DNA from: Pseudomonas fluorescens
GTDB lineage: Bacteria > Pseudomonadota > Gammaproteobacteria > Pseudomonadales > Pseudomonadaceae
Direction: 5' to 3'
NCBI RefSeq assembly: GCF_902497785.1
Contig: NZ_CABVHK010000013.1
Coordinates: 62,001 to 126,000 of the forward strand
DNA: 64,000 bases
Shown here one piece after another: positions 1 through 8,445 of this stretch (positions are counted from its first letter, which is position 1; each line of letters starts with the position of its first letter). The notes below the pieces were generated by a model. It made no database searches, was not told the DNA's origin, and saw only the letters and a list, made by a program, of their open reading frames with translations. A program made the translations under genes and the position numbers.

Positions 1-321
1 GGCATCGACTACGTGTTCGCCAACGAACTGGAAGTGCTCGATGGCAAAGTCACCGGTGTGGCGGTCGAGCCGATTGTCGATGCGCAGCGTAAAGCCGATC
101 TGCTGAAGGAGCTGGCGCACAAGGAAGGTTTGCGTCTGGAGCAGACCATCGCGGTGGGCGACGGTGCCAACGATTTACCGATGCTGGCGATTGCCGGGTT
201 GGGCGTGGCGTTCCGCGCCAAACCGCTGGTCAAGCAGTCGGCGAAGCAGGCGATTTCCACCCTTGGGCTGGATGGCGTGCTGTACCTGCTGGGCTTTCGG
301 GATCGTGACGGGCAGCTCTGA
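1..321 (+). CDS. serB: Phosphoserine phosphatase SerB, C-terminal part (5' end outside window)
   Basis: The reading frame is open from the first base and ends in TGA at 319-321, leaving the last 106 residues. The segment carries the HAD-phosphatase motif GDGANDLPML (residues 53-62 of the visible part), whose acidic residues bind Mg2+, preceded by a basic helix with the QRKADLL segment that fits motif III. SerB removes the phosphate from L-phosphoserine in the last step of serine synthesis. The N-terminal ACT-like region and the nucleophile motif DxDxT lie outside the window, so the assignment rests on the C-terminal HAD motif and on the neighbouring Pseudomonas gene order. It converges on the minus-strand gene that follows, with one palindromic repeat in between. 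Confidence 0.85.
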   Translation, partial: GIDYVFANELEVLDGKVTGVAVEPIVDAQRKADLLKELAHKEGLRLEQTIAVGDGANDLPMLAIAGLGVAFRAKPLVKQSAKQAISTLGLDGVLYLLGFRDRDGQL

Positions 322-348
322 GTCTCGCAGAATTTAACAAGTGCCTAT

Positions 349-437
349 GTGGCGAGGGAGCTTGCTCCCGTGTGGACTGCGAAGCAGTCCTTCTTGGGGC
401 CGCTTCGCGGCCCAGCGGGAGCAAGCTCCCTCGCCAC
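349..437. repeat. Interspersed palindromic repeat, family C
   Basis: Two 22-nt perfectly complementary arms (349-370 and 416-437) start with GTGGCGAGGGAGCTTG. They flank a GC-rich centre that is itself partly palindromic. It lies between two convergent genes, the usual location of Pseudomonas REP-type elements, and may form a hairpin in either transcript. The same family recurs near 39.6 kb and 58.9 kb. Confidence 0.85.
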
Positions 438-454
438 AGGTAGCGGGTTCACTT

Positions 455-2242
455 TCAAAGCGTCTTCCACAACGAATCAAATTCCTCTTCGTTGCCGCCC
501 GCGCCGCTCCCCGCGGCGTTTTCGTTTCTGGCAGTTTCCAGCGAACGGTAGGCAAACTGATTGAAGCTGTTGGTACTCGCCACCCGCCGGTCCAGCCCGG
601 CCCGGCGCTCTTCGCCGTTGGTGTTGATCAGCACCTTGTTACCTTCCTGAAACGGCAATCGCGGTGCAAGCAAGGTGGCCGGCAGGTCTATCGCGCTGAT
701 GGCCGGCAGCAACAAGCCGCGTAAATAATGGCTGTGGTCGTCCCGGGTGCGCACCAGTTGCAGGCCGCAAGGTTCTGCGTAAGGCGCGACCTGTTCGATA
801 CCCATCTGCGTACCGCCACCGCGAACCTGACGGATCCAGCGCACCACCGCGATGCTCCATCCCCCACCGGTCGCATCCTCGATGCCGACCATTTCACCGG
901 CTTGTAACTCGGCCGGCACCGCATCTGGCCAGGCCAGGCAGTAGCCCCCCGGGCTGTGATTGATCACCGGCAGTGCGTAGGTCGGGAAGTGGCGGTTGCG
1001 GTCGGAAGCATCGTGGCTGTCGTCGTTCTCGAGTTGTGGGTATTCGATTTCTTCATACGGCAGCAGCACGTCGGCGGTGCCCTGTGGCGCCGCATCGAAG
1101 GCATGGCTCCATTGATCTCTCTCCCGGGTGACGGGCGAAGTCGCGGTGAACTGCGCGCGGCCGGCGCCGGGGTTTTTCAGGATCTCGCTGAACGGGCGCT
1201 GCCCCCCGAGAAAGAAATGCAGCGCGCTCATGCCGACGCACAAGGTCAACGTTCCCTGGCTGGGGGTGCGCTGGAAACTGCGCTCGGCGGTTTGGCCCCA
1301 AGCGGCCTGAAGGTGCTGCAAGGTGTCCAGCGTCAGGCCGGCCGGGACGAGGAGCGGCTGCGTACTGGCGGTTTTTTGCAAATGCGCTTCGATAGCCGCG
1401 ACCAGCGACTGTGGGTCAAGACCAAGCAACGTATCGAGTTGCTCGGGGCGAAACTTCGAGCGGTAACGCGGTCCGGTATCGAGGTCGGGCGCCACGGCAA
1501 ACAGGCCCGTGGCGGGCTGGCCGGGTTGCAGCTTGATCCATTTACTCCACGGTTCCAGCACTTCGGCGAGCCGGGCGATCTGGTTCTGGCGCAGTTGATT
1601 GCAGCGTGCGGCACCCAGCAAGAGCGCGACCACGTAGGTGTGTTCGATGGTCAGCTCTTTGGTCTGACTGGCCAGCTCGTCGCGCAGGTTCAGGTGCTGA
1701 AGCCGGTGGGTGCAGGCGATTCGATACAGCTGGTGCAGTTCCCGCCACACGCCGTCCGGCACCGGGCAATAGAGTTCGGTTGCGCGGATCAACGAACCGT
1801 TGAGGCAATGGATCGCCCGTTGCAGCGCCTGCGCCAGTAGCGGCGCGCGGTCCTTGGTGAGGCGCGGTGCAATGCGCACGACGATCTGTTTATAGCCAAT
1901 CGCCAGATGGCTTTGCAGCGCCTGGCAGAGGTTGGCGATCTTGCGCGAGCGCTCGTCGAGGACGATCGACTGGTGCAGGAAATGCCGCTCCAGGTGTTTG
2001 CAGACGAAATACACCTCCGGCCGCAGCAGCTCCAGCAGTTGCAGGCGATTTTCGCTGGGGGTGAGTAACTGGTTGAGCTCGCTCAAGCCCTGATAGAGCT
2101 GACGCGCGGTTTCGCCGATGTTGGCCTTGGGCAGATCGGCGATCCAGCGCTTGAGGTCGCGCGGGGTGGCTTCGCAAAACGACAGGCGCGACTGTGCAGG
2201 GACAGGGGCGCGTAACAGCAGATGGGGGCTGGTCTCATTCAT
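455..2242 (-). CDS. FimW-like cyclic-di-GMP receptor with PilZ-type motif
   Basis: A 595-residue soluble protein. The start at 2242 (protein MNETSPH) is preferred because upstream in-frame codons read through a palindromic repeat. The first 400 residues are mostly helical with no recognised catalytic motif. Residues about 420-510 contain N428-H-S-P-G-G, which fits the PilZ consensus (D/N)xSxxG, followed by beta-rich sequence ending in a QMGIE strand typical of PilZ barrels. A second basic segment, RRAGLDRR, lies near residue 546. In P. aeruginosa a protein of this type next to psd, named FimW, is a c-di-GMP effector that promotes type IV pilus activity on surfaces. That name is inferred here from family and neighbourhood. 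It is also often labelled simply as a conserved or PilZ-domain protein. Confidence 0.6.
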   Translation of the reverse strand: MNETSPHLLLRAPVPAQSRLSFCEATPRDLKRWIADLPKANIGETARQLYQGLSELNQLLTPSENRLQLLELLRPEVYFVCKHLERHFLHQSIVLDERSRKIANLCQALQSHLAIGYKQIVVRIAPRLTKDRAPLLAQALQRAIHCLNGSLIRATELYCPVPDGVWRELHQLYRIACTHRLQHLNLRDELASQTKELTIEHTYVVALLLGAARCNQLRQNQIARLAEVLEPWSKWIKLQPGQPATGLFAVAPDLDTGPRYRSKFRPEQLDTLLGLDPQSLVAAIEAHLQKTASTQPLLVPAGLTLDTLQHLQAAWGQTAERSFQRTPSQGTLTLCVGMSALHFFLGGQRPFSEILKNPGAGRAQFTATSPVTRERDQWSHAFDAAPQGTADVLLPYEEIEYPQLENDDSHDASDRNRHFPTYALPVINHSPGGYCLAWPDAVPAELQAGEMVGIEDATGGGWSIAVVRWIRQVRGGGTQMGIEQVAPYAEPCGLQLVRTRDDHSHYLRGLLLPAISAIDLPATLLAPRLPFQEGNKVLINTNGEERRAGLDRRVASTNSFNQFAYRSLETARNENAAGSGAGGNEEEFDSLWKTL

Positions 2243-2336
2243 GCCGTGGAAGAACTCCAACCGGGAAATGGGCAGTGAATGACCCGAACTGTAGCAGCTC
2301 AGGACCGGGGAAGGGCAGTGCAATTGCCTGGCTCCC

Positions 2337-2437
2337 TGTAGGAGCGAGCTCGCTCGCGATGGTCGCCAACGATAACGCGGGAGGCCTGACACCCCTCGGC
2401 GTTCTCAGGTTCTTCGCGAGCAAGCTTCGCTCCTACA
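2337..2437. repeat. Interspersed palindromic repeat, family B
   Basis: The left arm TGTAGGAGCGAGCTCGCTCG (2337-2356, continuing to 2359) and the right arm at 2414-2437 are near-complementary, with about 55 nt between them. It lies in the gap between psd and the FimW-like gene. Further copies of this family are at 7834 and 49144. Confidence 0.85.
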
Positions 2438-2453
2438 GTAAAGCCGCAGTGAA

Positions 2454-3314
2454 TCAGGCTTTTGGCAAGCCCAGGCCTTGGCCCATCTGTACCGGCGAAC
2501 CGGCCACCAGTTCTTCAGCCCACTGCACTTGATCCGGGCCGAACAGCACGACAGCGGTGGAACCCAGTTTGAAACGACCCAGTTCCGCGCCTTTTTCCAG
2601 ATAAATCGGCGCGCGGGCCGCTTCGTCGTAGCGGAAAGTTTTCAGTTCGCGTTTCGGCGGTGTCACCAGGCCGGCCCAGACCGTTTCGATCGACGCCACA
2701 ATCATTGCGCCCACCAACACCACGGCCATCGGCCCGCGTTCGGTGTCGAAAATGCACGCTACACGCTCGTTGCGGGCGAACAGTTCCGGCACGTTTTCAG
2801 CAGTGGTCTGGTTGACCGAGAAAATCCGGCCCGGGATGTAGACCATCTCGCGCAGGGTGCCGGCCAGCGGCATGTGTACGCGGTGGTAATCCTTCGGCGA
2901 CAGATAAATGGTGGCGAAATCACCGCCCATGAACGGCGCTGCGTTGGCGGCGTCCCCACCGAGCAATTCCAGCACGCTGAAGCTGTGGCCCTTGGCCTGG
3001 AACACGCGGCCGTGCTCGATCGGGCCGAGCTGGCTGACGGCGCCGTCGGCCGGGCTGAGGATCGCGCCCGGGGTTTCGTCCAGTGGACGGGCTCCGTCTT
3101 TCAGCGCGCGGGTGAAGAACGCGTTGAAGTGCTCGTAGGCCGTCAGGTCTTCGACCAGTGCCTGGGACATGTCCACCTGATAACGCTTGGCGAACCACGC
3201 GGTGAACGCGTTCTTGAACCAGCGCACGCGGCATTCGGCGATGCAGCCGGCCAGTCGCGAGAGCAAGTGGTGCGGCAGCAGGTATTGGCTGAGGATAAAC
3301 AAACGCTTATTCAT
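2454..3314 (-). CDS. psd: Phosphatidylserine decarboxylase proenzyme
   Basis: A 286-residue membrane-associated, pyruvoyl-dependent enzyme converting phosphatidylserine to phosphatidylethanolamine. The self-cleavage motif LGST is at residues 250-253 (cut between G251 and S252, the Ser becoming the pyruvoyl group). The maturation triad is completed by D90 (in SPAD) and H147 (in YHRVH), positions identical to those of the E. coli enzyme. The length is normal. It follows rhdA by 18 bases on the same strand, so the two are probably co-transcribed with the upstream HDOD gene. Confidence 0.95.
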   Translation of the reverse strand: MNKRLFILSQYLLPHHLLSRLAGCIAECRVRWFKNAFTAWFAKRYQVDMSQALVEDLTAYEHFNAFFTRALKDGARPLDETPGAILSPADGAVSQLGPIEHGRVFQAKGHSFSVLELLGGDAANAAPFMGGDFATIYLSPKDYHRVHMPLAGTLREMVYIPGRIFSVNQTTAENVPELFARNERVACIFDTERGPMAVVLVGAMIVASIETVWAGLVTPPKRELKTFRYDEAARAPIYLEKGAELGRFKLGSTAVVLFGPDQVQWAEELVAGSPVQMGQGLGLPKA

Positions 3315-3332
3315 TAACTGTCCTTAAAAACC

Positions 3333-4148
3333 TTAAATCTCTACAGGCGTATCGGGATGGTTACCCCATTCGCCCCAGGAGCCGGCGTAGCCTTTGACCC
3401 GCGGATAACCGAGGGACTTGGCCACCAGATAGGTGAAGCCAGAACGATGGTGAGTCTGGCAGTGGGTAATCACTTCTTTGTCTTTGCTGATCCCGAGTTG
3501 TTCGAGGATCTGTGGCATGTCCGAGCGGATGCGCAGGTTGCGCGTAGGGTCCATGCCCGCGGTCCATTCGAAATTGACTGCGCCGGGAATGTGCCCAGCC
3601 TTGGCCGCCAGGACTTTATCGCCGGAGTATTCGAGCGGTCCGCGCGCGTCCCAGATCGCCAGGTCGGCGGCACCGAGACGGCTTTGCAGGTACTCGCGAG
3701 TGGCGGTGGGTTCGTCGCGCAGGGTCAATGCAACCGGACCGCCGACCACGGGCGGAATCTGGATCGACATCGGCATGCCTTCCGCCAGCCAGGACGTCAG
3801 GCCGCCGTCGACGTAGTGGTACTTGCTGTGGCCAATGACATCCAGCAACCAGATAAAGCGCCCGGCCCAACCGCCGCCTTCGTCGTCATACACCACGTAG
3901 ACCGCATCTGGGTTGTGCCCCAGCTCACCAAATAACGCTTCGAGTGCGGCGTGCGGCGGCATCAGGCCCGGCGCAGGGAGCTGGCCGAGTTGCGTGCGTT
4001 TCGGATCGACGAATCGCGCGCCCGGAATATGCCCTTCGGCATAGCGGGCGCTGCTGGTCAGGTCCACCAGAATCAGATCGCGGGCGTCGAGGCGAGGGAG
4101 CAAGTCGCTCGGCTCGATCACCAGCGGCAAGCCAGAGAAGTCAGACAT
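3333..4148 (-). CDS. rhdA: Thiosulfate sulfurtransferase (tandem-domain rhodanese)
   Basis: A 271-residue protein with an inactive N-terminal rhodanese domain (residues about 10-125) and an active C-terminal one (about 150-265). The active-site loop CQTHHRSG begins at C230. This loop and the position of its Cys match the RhdA enzyme of Azotobacter vinelandii, in which the persulfide on Cys230 delivers sulfane sulfur. The start at 4148 (MSDFSGLP) has a GGAG ribosome site about ten bases upstream, so an in-frame codon at 4166 is less likely. The gene sits 39 bases after the HDOD gene and 18 before psd. The CQTHHR loop separates it from ordinary CRKGVT-type rhodaneses. Confidence 0.92.
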   Translation of the reverse strand: MSDFSGLPLVIEPSDLLPRLDARDLILVDLTSSARYAEGHIPGARFVDPKRTQLGQLPAPGLMPPHAALEALFGELGHNPDAVYVVYDDEGGGWAGRFIWLLDVIGHSKYHYVDGGLTSWLAEGMPMSIQIPPVVGGPVALTLRDEPTATREYLQSRLGAADLAIWDARGPLEYSGDKVLAAKAGHIPGAVNFEWTAGMDPTRNLRIRSDMPQILEQLGISKDKEVITHCQTHHRSGFTYLVAKSLGYPRVKGYAGSWGEWGNHPDTPVEI

Positions 4149-4187
4149 GTGAGGTCTCCAGAGCACAAAGGGGAGGATTGTAGCGGG

Positions 4188-5726
4188 TCATTGGCCGCGA
4201 TGGCTAAAGCTGTGCAGTGCTTTTTCGATGCACTGCGCGGTTTTGCCGAAGGCTTGCACGGTGATCTCGGAAAACGGCCCGCCGCCCTGATCCGCCACCA
4301 CAATCATGATCACCCGGCCGTTATTCACCAGCGAGCGCAACAATAGGTGCTCGCCACCGAACTGCGCTCGCAGGCCGGCGGGCAACAGCGCCGAAAATTG
4401 CGCATTGTTGTCCGGCGTCAGGCGCACCTGCGCCTGCTGCGAGAGCAGGCGTTGCAACACGGTGCTCTGGCTCACGACGAAATTCAGGCCGGCCGCTTCT
4501 TTTGGCAGCCCGGCGGTCTGGTGCACGCGCAAATTGGCGTGGGTGCGGTCGGCCATCAGGATGATCACCCGACGCATGCCGCAGGCGACCAGCGCGTCCC
4601 GGGCCGAGTTGGTCAAGTGCATGGCGTTGGTGAAACGACTCGGTTCCACCAACAGCTCGGCGCATTGCTTGCGCCAGTGCGTCAGATCGACTGCGGTGGG
4701 CGCCGGGGCAGGGAGCAAGCCGGCATGGATGCGGTTCGTGCCCCACGGCCAAAGCAACGCAACGGCCGGGTGCCAGAGCTCGGGCCTGGCGTGCTGGCGC
4801 GCACTGTTGGCGGCCTGCTGGTGCAGTTGCTGCTGCACATCGTCCATCGGCATTTGCAGGTAAAGGCTGGTCAGGTATTGCCAGCGTTGACTGTGCGGAC
4901 TGTCCCAGGCCTGTTGCGCCGACAGTGCCAGGCCGTTGGCCAGCAACACGGTATTGGCCGGCTGATTGAGCCAGCGGCGCAATGTCGGATCGTCATCGAG
5001 GCGGTTCTGCTGGCGCAGCGGGTGATCAGTGTCGCGGGCGATGCGCAGGACTTTCACCAGCTCCCTGCGTTCCGTGAGCAACAGTTTGTAACCCTGCTGC
5101 ACCCAGTGCGGCAGGTGCCAGATTTCCACCAGGGTTTGAGCGATTTCCAGCAAGCGCACGCCAAACAATTGTTTCTCGACGTTGCGCGCCGACTCGCCTT
5201 TATGAATGACCCGCAGCTCCCATTCTTCAAGCAGCTGCGGATGGGTCAACGCCATTGGCCACAGCGGCGAAAGAAACAGCAGGCTGCCCCAGTGGATGTC
5301 CTGCCACAGCCGGGCCAGGCGAGCGGCAAAAAAACCGTTGGCCTGTTGCGTCGCATGCTGACTGATCAGTTGCAGCTGACGCAGCGCCACGGGAATGTTC
5401 GCTTCCGGCTCGGCGGGCAGCCGGGCGAGCAACTCTTCAGTGCGCTTCAAACCGAGGCGATTGATCGCCACCTCAAGGTTTTCCGCAGGTTCGGACATGC
5501 TGCCGTGAGTGTGCCGGTTGGCTTCGCGAATCACGCTCAAGGCCAGGGCAGGGCTGTCCTGCATCAAATCCGCGATGTCGCGCAGCGAGCTGCGGTTATC
5601 GGCGATGGCCTTGCAGACCCGGTCGTGACTGGCCTGCGGAACGGGCAGGCGCACGCCGTCGAGCAGCTTGATCCAGCCTTCGAGTGTGGTCGGTTTTGGA
5701 GTCGGGACGTTCGTTTCGTTAGCCAT
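4188..5726 (-). CDS. HDOD-domain signalling protein
   Basis: A 512-residue cytoplasmic protein. Residues about 20-220 match the HDOD domain, an HD-superfamily output or adaptor module: a stretch reading DSPALALSVIREANRHTHGS followed by the conserved NLEVAINRLGL segment. The HD catalytic His-Asp pair is not evident, as is normal for HDOD. The rest is mostly helical and unrecognised, with a beta-rich C-terminus that could be GAF-like. Proteins of this class act in signalling linked to motility, biofilm and stress. It is divergent from motA, with about 165 bases between them, and is the first gene of a likely HDOD-rhdA-psd unit. Confidence 0.8.
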   Translation of the reverse strand: MANETNVPTPKPTTLEGWIKLLDGVRLPVPQASHDRVCKAIADNRSSLRDIADLMQDSPALALSVIREANRHTHGSMSEPAENLEVAINRLGLKRTEELLARLPAEPEANIPVALRQLQLISQHATQQANGFFAARLARLWQDIHWGSLLFLSPLWPMALTHPQLLEEWELRVIHKGESARNVEKQLFGVRLLEIAQTLVEIWHLPHWVQQGYKLLLTERRELVKVLRIARDTDHPLRQQNRLDDDPTLRRWLNQPANTVLLANGLALSAQQAWDSPHSQRWQYLTSLYLQMPMDDVQQQLHQQAANSARQHARPELWHPAVALLWPWGTNRIHAGLLPAPAPTAVDLTHWRKQCAELLVEPSRFTNAMHLTNSARDALVACGMRRVIILMADRTHANLRVHQTAGLPKEAAGLNFVVSQSTVLQRLLSQQAQVRLTPDNNAQFSALLPAGLRAQFGGEHLLLRSLVNNGRVIMIVVADQGGGPFSEITVQAFGKTAQCIEKALHSFSHRGQ

Positions 5727-5775
5727 GGATGGACGCGATCATCGTCTGCATTACCTATGCCCGGAGCGGGCCAAA

Positions 5776-5803
5776 TTGGCTTTTCGCCTGAACGGGCTAT
5801 AGT
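5776..5803 (+). promoter_or_regulatory. Candidate sigma-70-type promoter of motAB
   Basis: TTGGCT (5776-5781) and TATAGT (5798-5803) are separated by 16 bases and lie about 90 bases upstream of motA. The -10 box matches the consensus at five of six positions. This is a pattern match only. Confidence 0.45.
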
Positions 5804-5892
5804 CTGGCGCAGTTTTGCCGATAAGGAGAAGAAGAGATTTTTTAACTTCCGAATATGACCTTGAACCCGACTCAGTAAGTGCTCTCCTACCT

Positions 5893-6744
5893 ATGGCTAA
5901 AATTATCGGCATCATCGTCGTATTCGCGAGCGTGCTCGGCGGATACGTGCTTTCCCACGGCAAGATTGCCGCCTTGATTCAGCCCTTCGAGGTGTTGATC
6001 ATCGGTGGCGCGGCCCTCGGTGCATTCCTGCAGGCCAACCCCGGTTACATGACCCTGCACGTGCTCAAGAAATCCTTGAGCATGTTCAGTTCGCGCTTCA
6101 ACCACACCTTCTACCTGGAAGTGCTGGGGCTGATTTACGAGATCCTCAACAAGAGCCGCCGCGAAGGCATGATGGCCATTGAAGGTGACATCGAAGACGC
6201 CGCCGCGAGCCCGATTTTTGCCAAGTACCCGTCGGTTCTGAAAGATGAGCGGATGACCGCATTCGTCTGCGACTACCTGCGCATCATGTCCTCCGGCAAC
6301 ATGGCGCCCCATGAACTCGAAGGCCTGTTCGACATGGAGCTGACCAGCCTCAAGGAAGATCTGGACCACCCGTCCCACGCCGTTAACGGCATTGCCGACG
6401 CCATGCCCGGTTTCGGTATCGTCGCGGCGGTATTGGGTATTGTGGTGACCATGGCCTCCCTGGGTGAAGGCGATCAGGCCTCCATCGGCCTGCACGTCGG
6501 TGCGGCACTGGTCGGTACCTTCTTCGGTATTCTCGCGGCTTATGGTTTCTTCGGTCCGCTGGCCCATTCCCTGGCCCACGATGCCAAGGAAGAACTGAAC
6601 ATCTACGAAGCCATCAAGGCCTCGCTGGTCGCGTCGGCTTCCGGCATGCCGCCATCGCTGGCGGTGGAATTTGGCCGCAAAGTTTTGTACCCGGCGCATC
6701 GCCCAAGCTTCGCTGAGCTGGAACAAGCGGTCCGCGGTCGCTAA
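5893..6744 (+). CDS. motA: Flagellar stator protein MotA
   Basis: A 283-residue inner-membrane protein starting at 5893 (MAKIIGIIVVFASVLGGYVL). It has two N-terminal membrane segments, a large cytoplasmic loop with the charged residues that act on FliG, and two C-terminal segments. The conserved PGFGIVAAVLGIVVTMASLG block (membrane segment 3, with the essential proline) and the following GTFFGILAAYG helix are present. With MotB it forms the proton channel that drives flagellar rotation. The in-frame codon at 5815 is rejected because it would add residues absent from the family and overlap the promoter. motB follows four bases later. Confidence 0.96.
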   Translation: MAKIIGIIVVFASVLGGYVLSHGKIAALIQPFEVLIIGGAALGAFLQANPGYMTLHVLKKSLSMFSSRFNHTFYLEVLGLIYEILNKSRREGMMAIEGDIEDAAASPIFAKYPSVLKDERMTAFVCDYLRIMSSGNMAPHELEGLFDMELTSLKEDLDHPSHAVNGIADAMPGFGIVAAVLGIVVTMASLGEGDQASIGLHVGAALVGTFFGILAAYGFFGPLAHSLAHDAKEELNIYEAIKASLVASASGMPPSLAVEFGRKVLYPAHRPSFAELEQAVRGR

Positions 6745-6747
6745 GTC

Positions 6748-7776
6748 ATGGAAAATAACCAGCCGATCATCATCAAGCGCGTAAAGAAATACGCGGCCGG
6801 GCATCACGGGGGCTCCTGGAAAATCGCCTTCGCCGACTTCGCGACGGCGATGATGGCGTTCTTCCTGGTGCTGTGGCTGCTGTCCACTGCGACACCGGAA
6901 CAGAAGATCGCCATCGCCGGGTACTTCAAGGACCCGGTCGGGTTTTCCGAAAGCGGCACGCCGTACATCATCGACCTCGGTGGCTCGCCAACCCTGGCGC
7001 CGGAAAATACCCTCAACCCCGAGGTGAAATCCCAGCCGCAGCCGGACAAAGTGACCGTCGACACCGAACAGGTCGAAGGCATGGCCGAGATGGTCGAAAA
7101 GGAACGCCTGGAACTGTTGCTGCAAGAACTGCAGAACAAGGTCGAAGAGAATCCGCAACTGCAGAAATTCAAGGACCAGATTCTGTTCGAGATCACCTCG
7201 GACGGTTTGCGCATCCAGATCGTCGACGCCGAAAACCGCCCGATGTTCGACTCCGGCAGTGCCCGCCTGAAACCGTATTTCGAAGACATCTTGCTGGCCA
7301 TGGCCGACACCATCAAAGCGGTGCCGAACAAAATTAGCGTCAGCGGCCACACCGATGCCAAGCCGTACTCGGGCACTGGCGATTTCGGTAACTGGGAACT
7401 CTCGGCCAACCGTGCCAACGCCGCACGTCGTGCATTGGTCGCGGGCAGTTATCCAGATCAGCAAGTGGCGCGGGTTGTCGGTTATGCCTCGTCAGCCCTG
7501 TTTGATCGCGATAATCCGCTGAACCCGGTGAACCGTCGTATCGACATTATCGTGTTGACCAAAAAGGCCCAGCGCGCCATCGAAGGTTCGCAAGGCGCGG
7601 AACCGGCGCCGGAACCCACTCAAGGCCAGGGCGGCCCGGGTGAAGTGCCGGCCACGCCGGTGGATCCGAATGCATTGCCGGCGGATAAAGAACCGTTGCC
7701 GGCGCATGAGCTTCGCGAGCGGCTGAATCTGTTCGAGGACCCGGTGCCGAAACCCGGTGAGCCGCCGAAGCAGTGA
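6748..7776 (+). CDS. motB: Flagellar stator protein MotB
   Basis: A 342-residue protein with a short basic N-terminus and a single membrane segment (residues about 27-47) that contains the proton-binding aspartate D30 in FADFATAMMAF. An OmpA-type peptidoglycan-binding domain follows (about 150-275), with the SVSGHTDAKPYSG motif. The Pro- and Gln-rich tail of about 65 residues is typical of Pseudomonas MotB. It forms the stator with MotA, and the genes are almost contiguous. A strong terminator lies directly downstream. Confidence 0.96.
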   Translation: MENNQPIIIKRVKKYAAGHHGGSWKIAFADFATAMMAFFLVLWLLSTATPEQKIAIAGYFKDPVGFSESGTPYIIDLGGSPTLAPENTLNPEVKSQPQPDKVTVDTEQVEGMAEMVEKERLELLLQELQNKVEENPQLQKFKDQILFEITSDGLRIQIVDAENRPMFDSGSARLKPYFEDILLAMADTIKAVPNKISVSGHTDAKPYSGTGDFGNWELSANRANAARRALVAGSYPDQQVARVVGYASSALFDRDNPLNPVNRRIDIIVLTKKAQRAIEGSQGAEPAPEPTQGQGGPGEVPATPVDPNALPADKEPLPAHELRERLNLFEDPVPKPGEPPKQ

Positions 7777-7782
7777 CCCACG

Positions 7783-7812
7783 AAAAAGCCGACAGTGATG
7801 TCGGCTTTTTTT
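7783..7812 (+). terminator. Rho-independent terminator after motB
   Basis: An 11-bp stem (AAAAAGCCGAC / GTCGGCTTTTT) with a six-base loop and a T run, starting seven bases after the motB stop. Confidence 0.85.
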
Positions 7813-7833
7813 ACTTTGGTTTGCACGGTCCCT

Positions 7834-7934
7834 TGTAGGAGCGAGCTTGCTCGCGAAGGACTTCAGGGCGACACGTTCATTCAGACAGCCAGCGTCAACG
7901 TTAACGACCATCGCTGGCAAGCCAGCTCCCACAG
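7834..7934. repeat. Interspersed palindromic repeat, family B, diverged right arm
   Basis: The left arm (7834-7856) is TGTAGGAGCGAGCTTGCTCG followed by CGA. The right arm (7911-7934) has the variant core GCTGGCAAGCCAGCTCCCACA, a known alternative half of such elements. It marks the left boundary of the TIR-caspase operon. Confidence 0.75.
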
Positions 7935-7959
7935 GGGAGCGGCGTCACCAGCGTGCCGG

Positions 7960-8445
7960 TCAGAAGCCGCGGCGAATTCGCGTTTTCAGCTTGTCATGAA
8001 ACATGTCCGCATCGCGCTTGTACACGCTGCGAATGGCCTCGCTGAACGACTCCAGCCCCACCGATCGACTGGAAAGGGTTTCCTCCCGATAAGCATCAAT
8101 AAAGAAACTGATGTCAGAATCGCCACTCAGTTTCGGCCATTTATCGAGGTACAGCGGCAGGGCGCTCTGACCGATCTGGAATGAGCAGATCCGCCGATTG
8201 CTGATGGTCGCTTCGCCAATTTCGAATGGCACCCACCACGACTGCGCCGTCTCCTGTGAAACCACCGCCAACAAGTGCGTGCAGTCGGTGATGTTGCGAG
8301 TGATCACGGCGGTGATGTCATCGGTCAGTTGGGATTCGGTATCCAGCACATCAAGATAGGTTTTGATGTTGGCCCGCACCAGGCGTTCGTTGATGGCCAT
8401 TGCCTGTGCGCGGTCGGTGTGCCGGTAGCTGATAAACACTGGCAT
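7960..8445 (-). CDS. TIR-domain protein 2 of the TIR-caspase operon
   Basis: 161 residues, with the start at 8445 (MPVFISYRHTDRAQAM) overlapping the caspase stop codon as TGATG, so translation is probably coupled. FISYRHTD at residues 4-11 is the first strand and box 1 of a TIR fold. The segment SWWVPFEIGEA (69-79) carries E75 in the W-x-x-x-E context where TIR NADases place their catalytic glutamate. The protein is little more than one TIR domain plus a helical tail ending in RIRRGF. Known bacterial TIRs of this kind turn NAD+ into signal molecules after phage infection. The longer frame starting at 8577 is rejected because it lies inside the caspase gene. Confidence 0.82.
   Translation of the reverse strand: MPVFISYRHTDRAQAMAINERLVRANIKTYLDVLDTESQLTDDITAVITRNITDCTHLLAVVSQETAQSWWVPFEIGEATISNRRICSFQIGQSALPLYLDKWPKLSGDSDISFFIDAYREETLSSRSVGLESFSEAIRSVYKRDADMFHDKLKTRIRRGF

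Noticed and set aside
5887..7464. 525-codon open frame on the minus strand opposite motA-motB
   Set aside because: It is a shadow of the high-GC motAB genes: no family resemblance, no ribosome site, and unlike the well-conserved proteins on the other strand.
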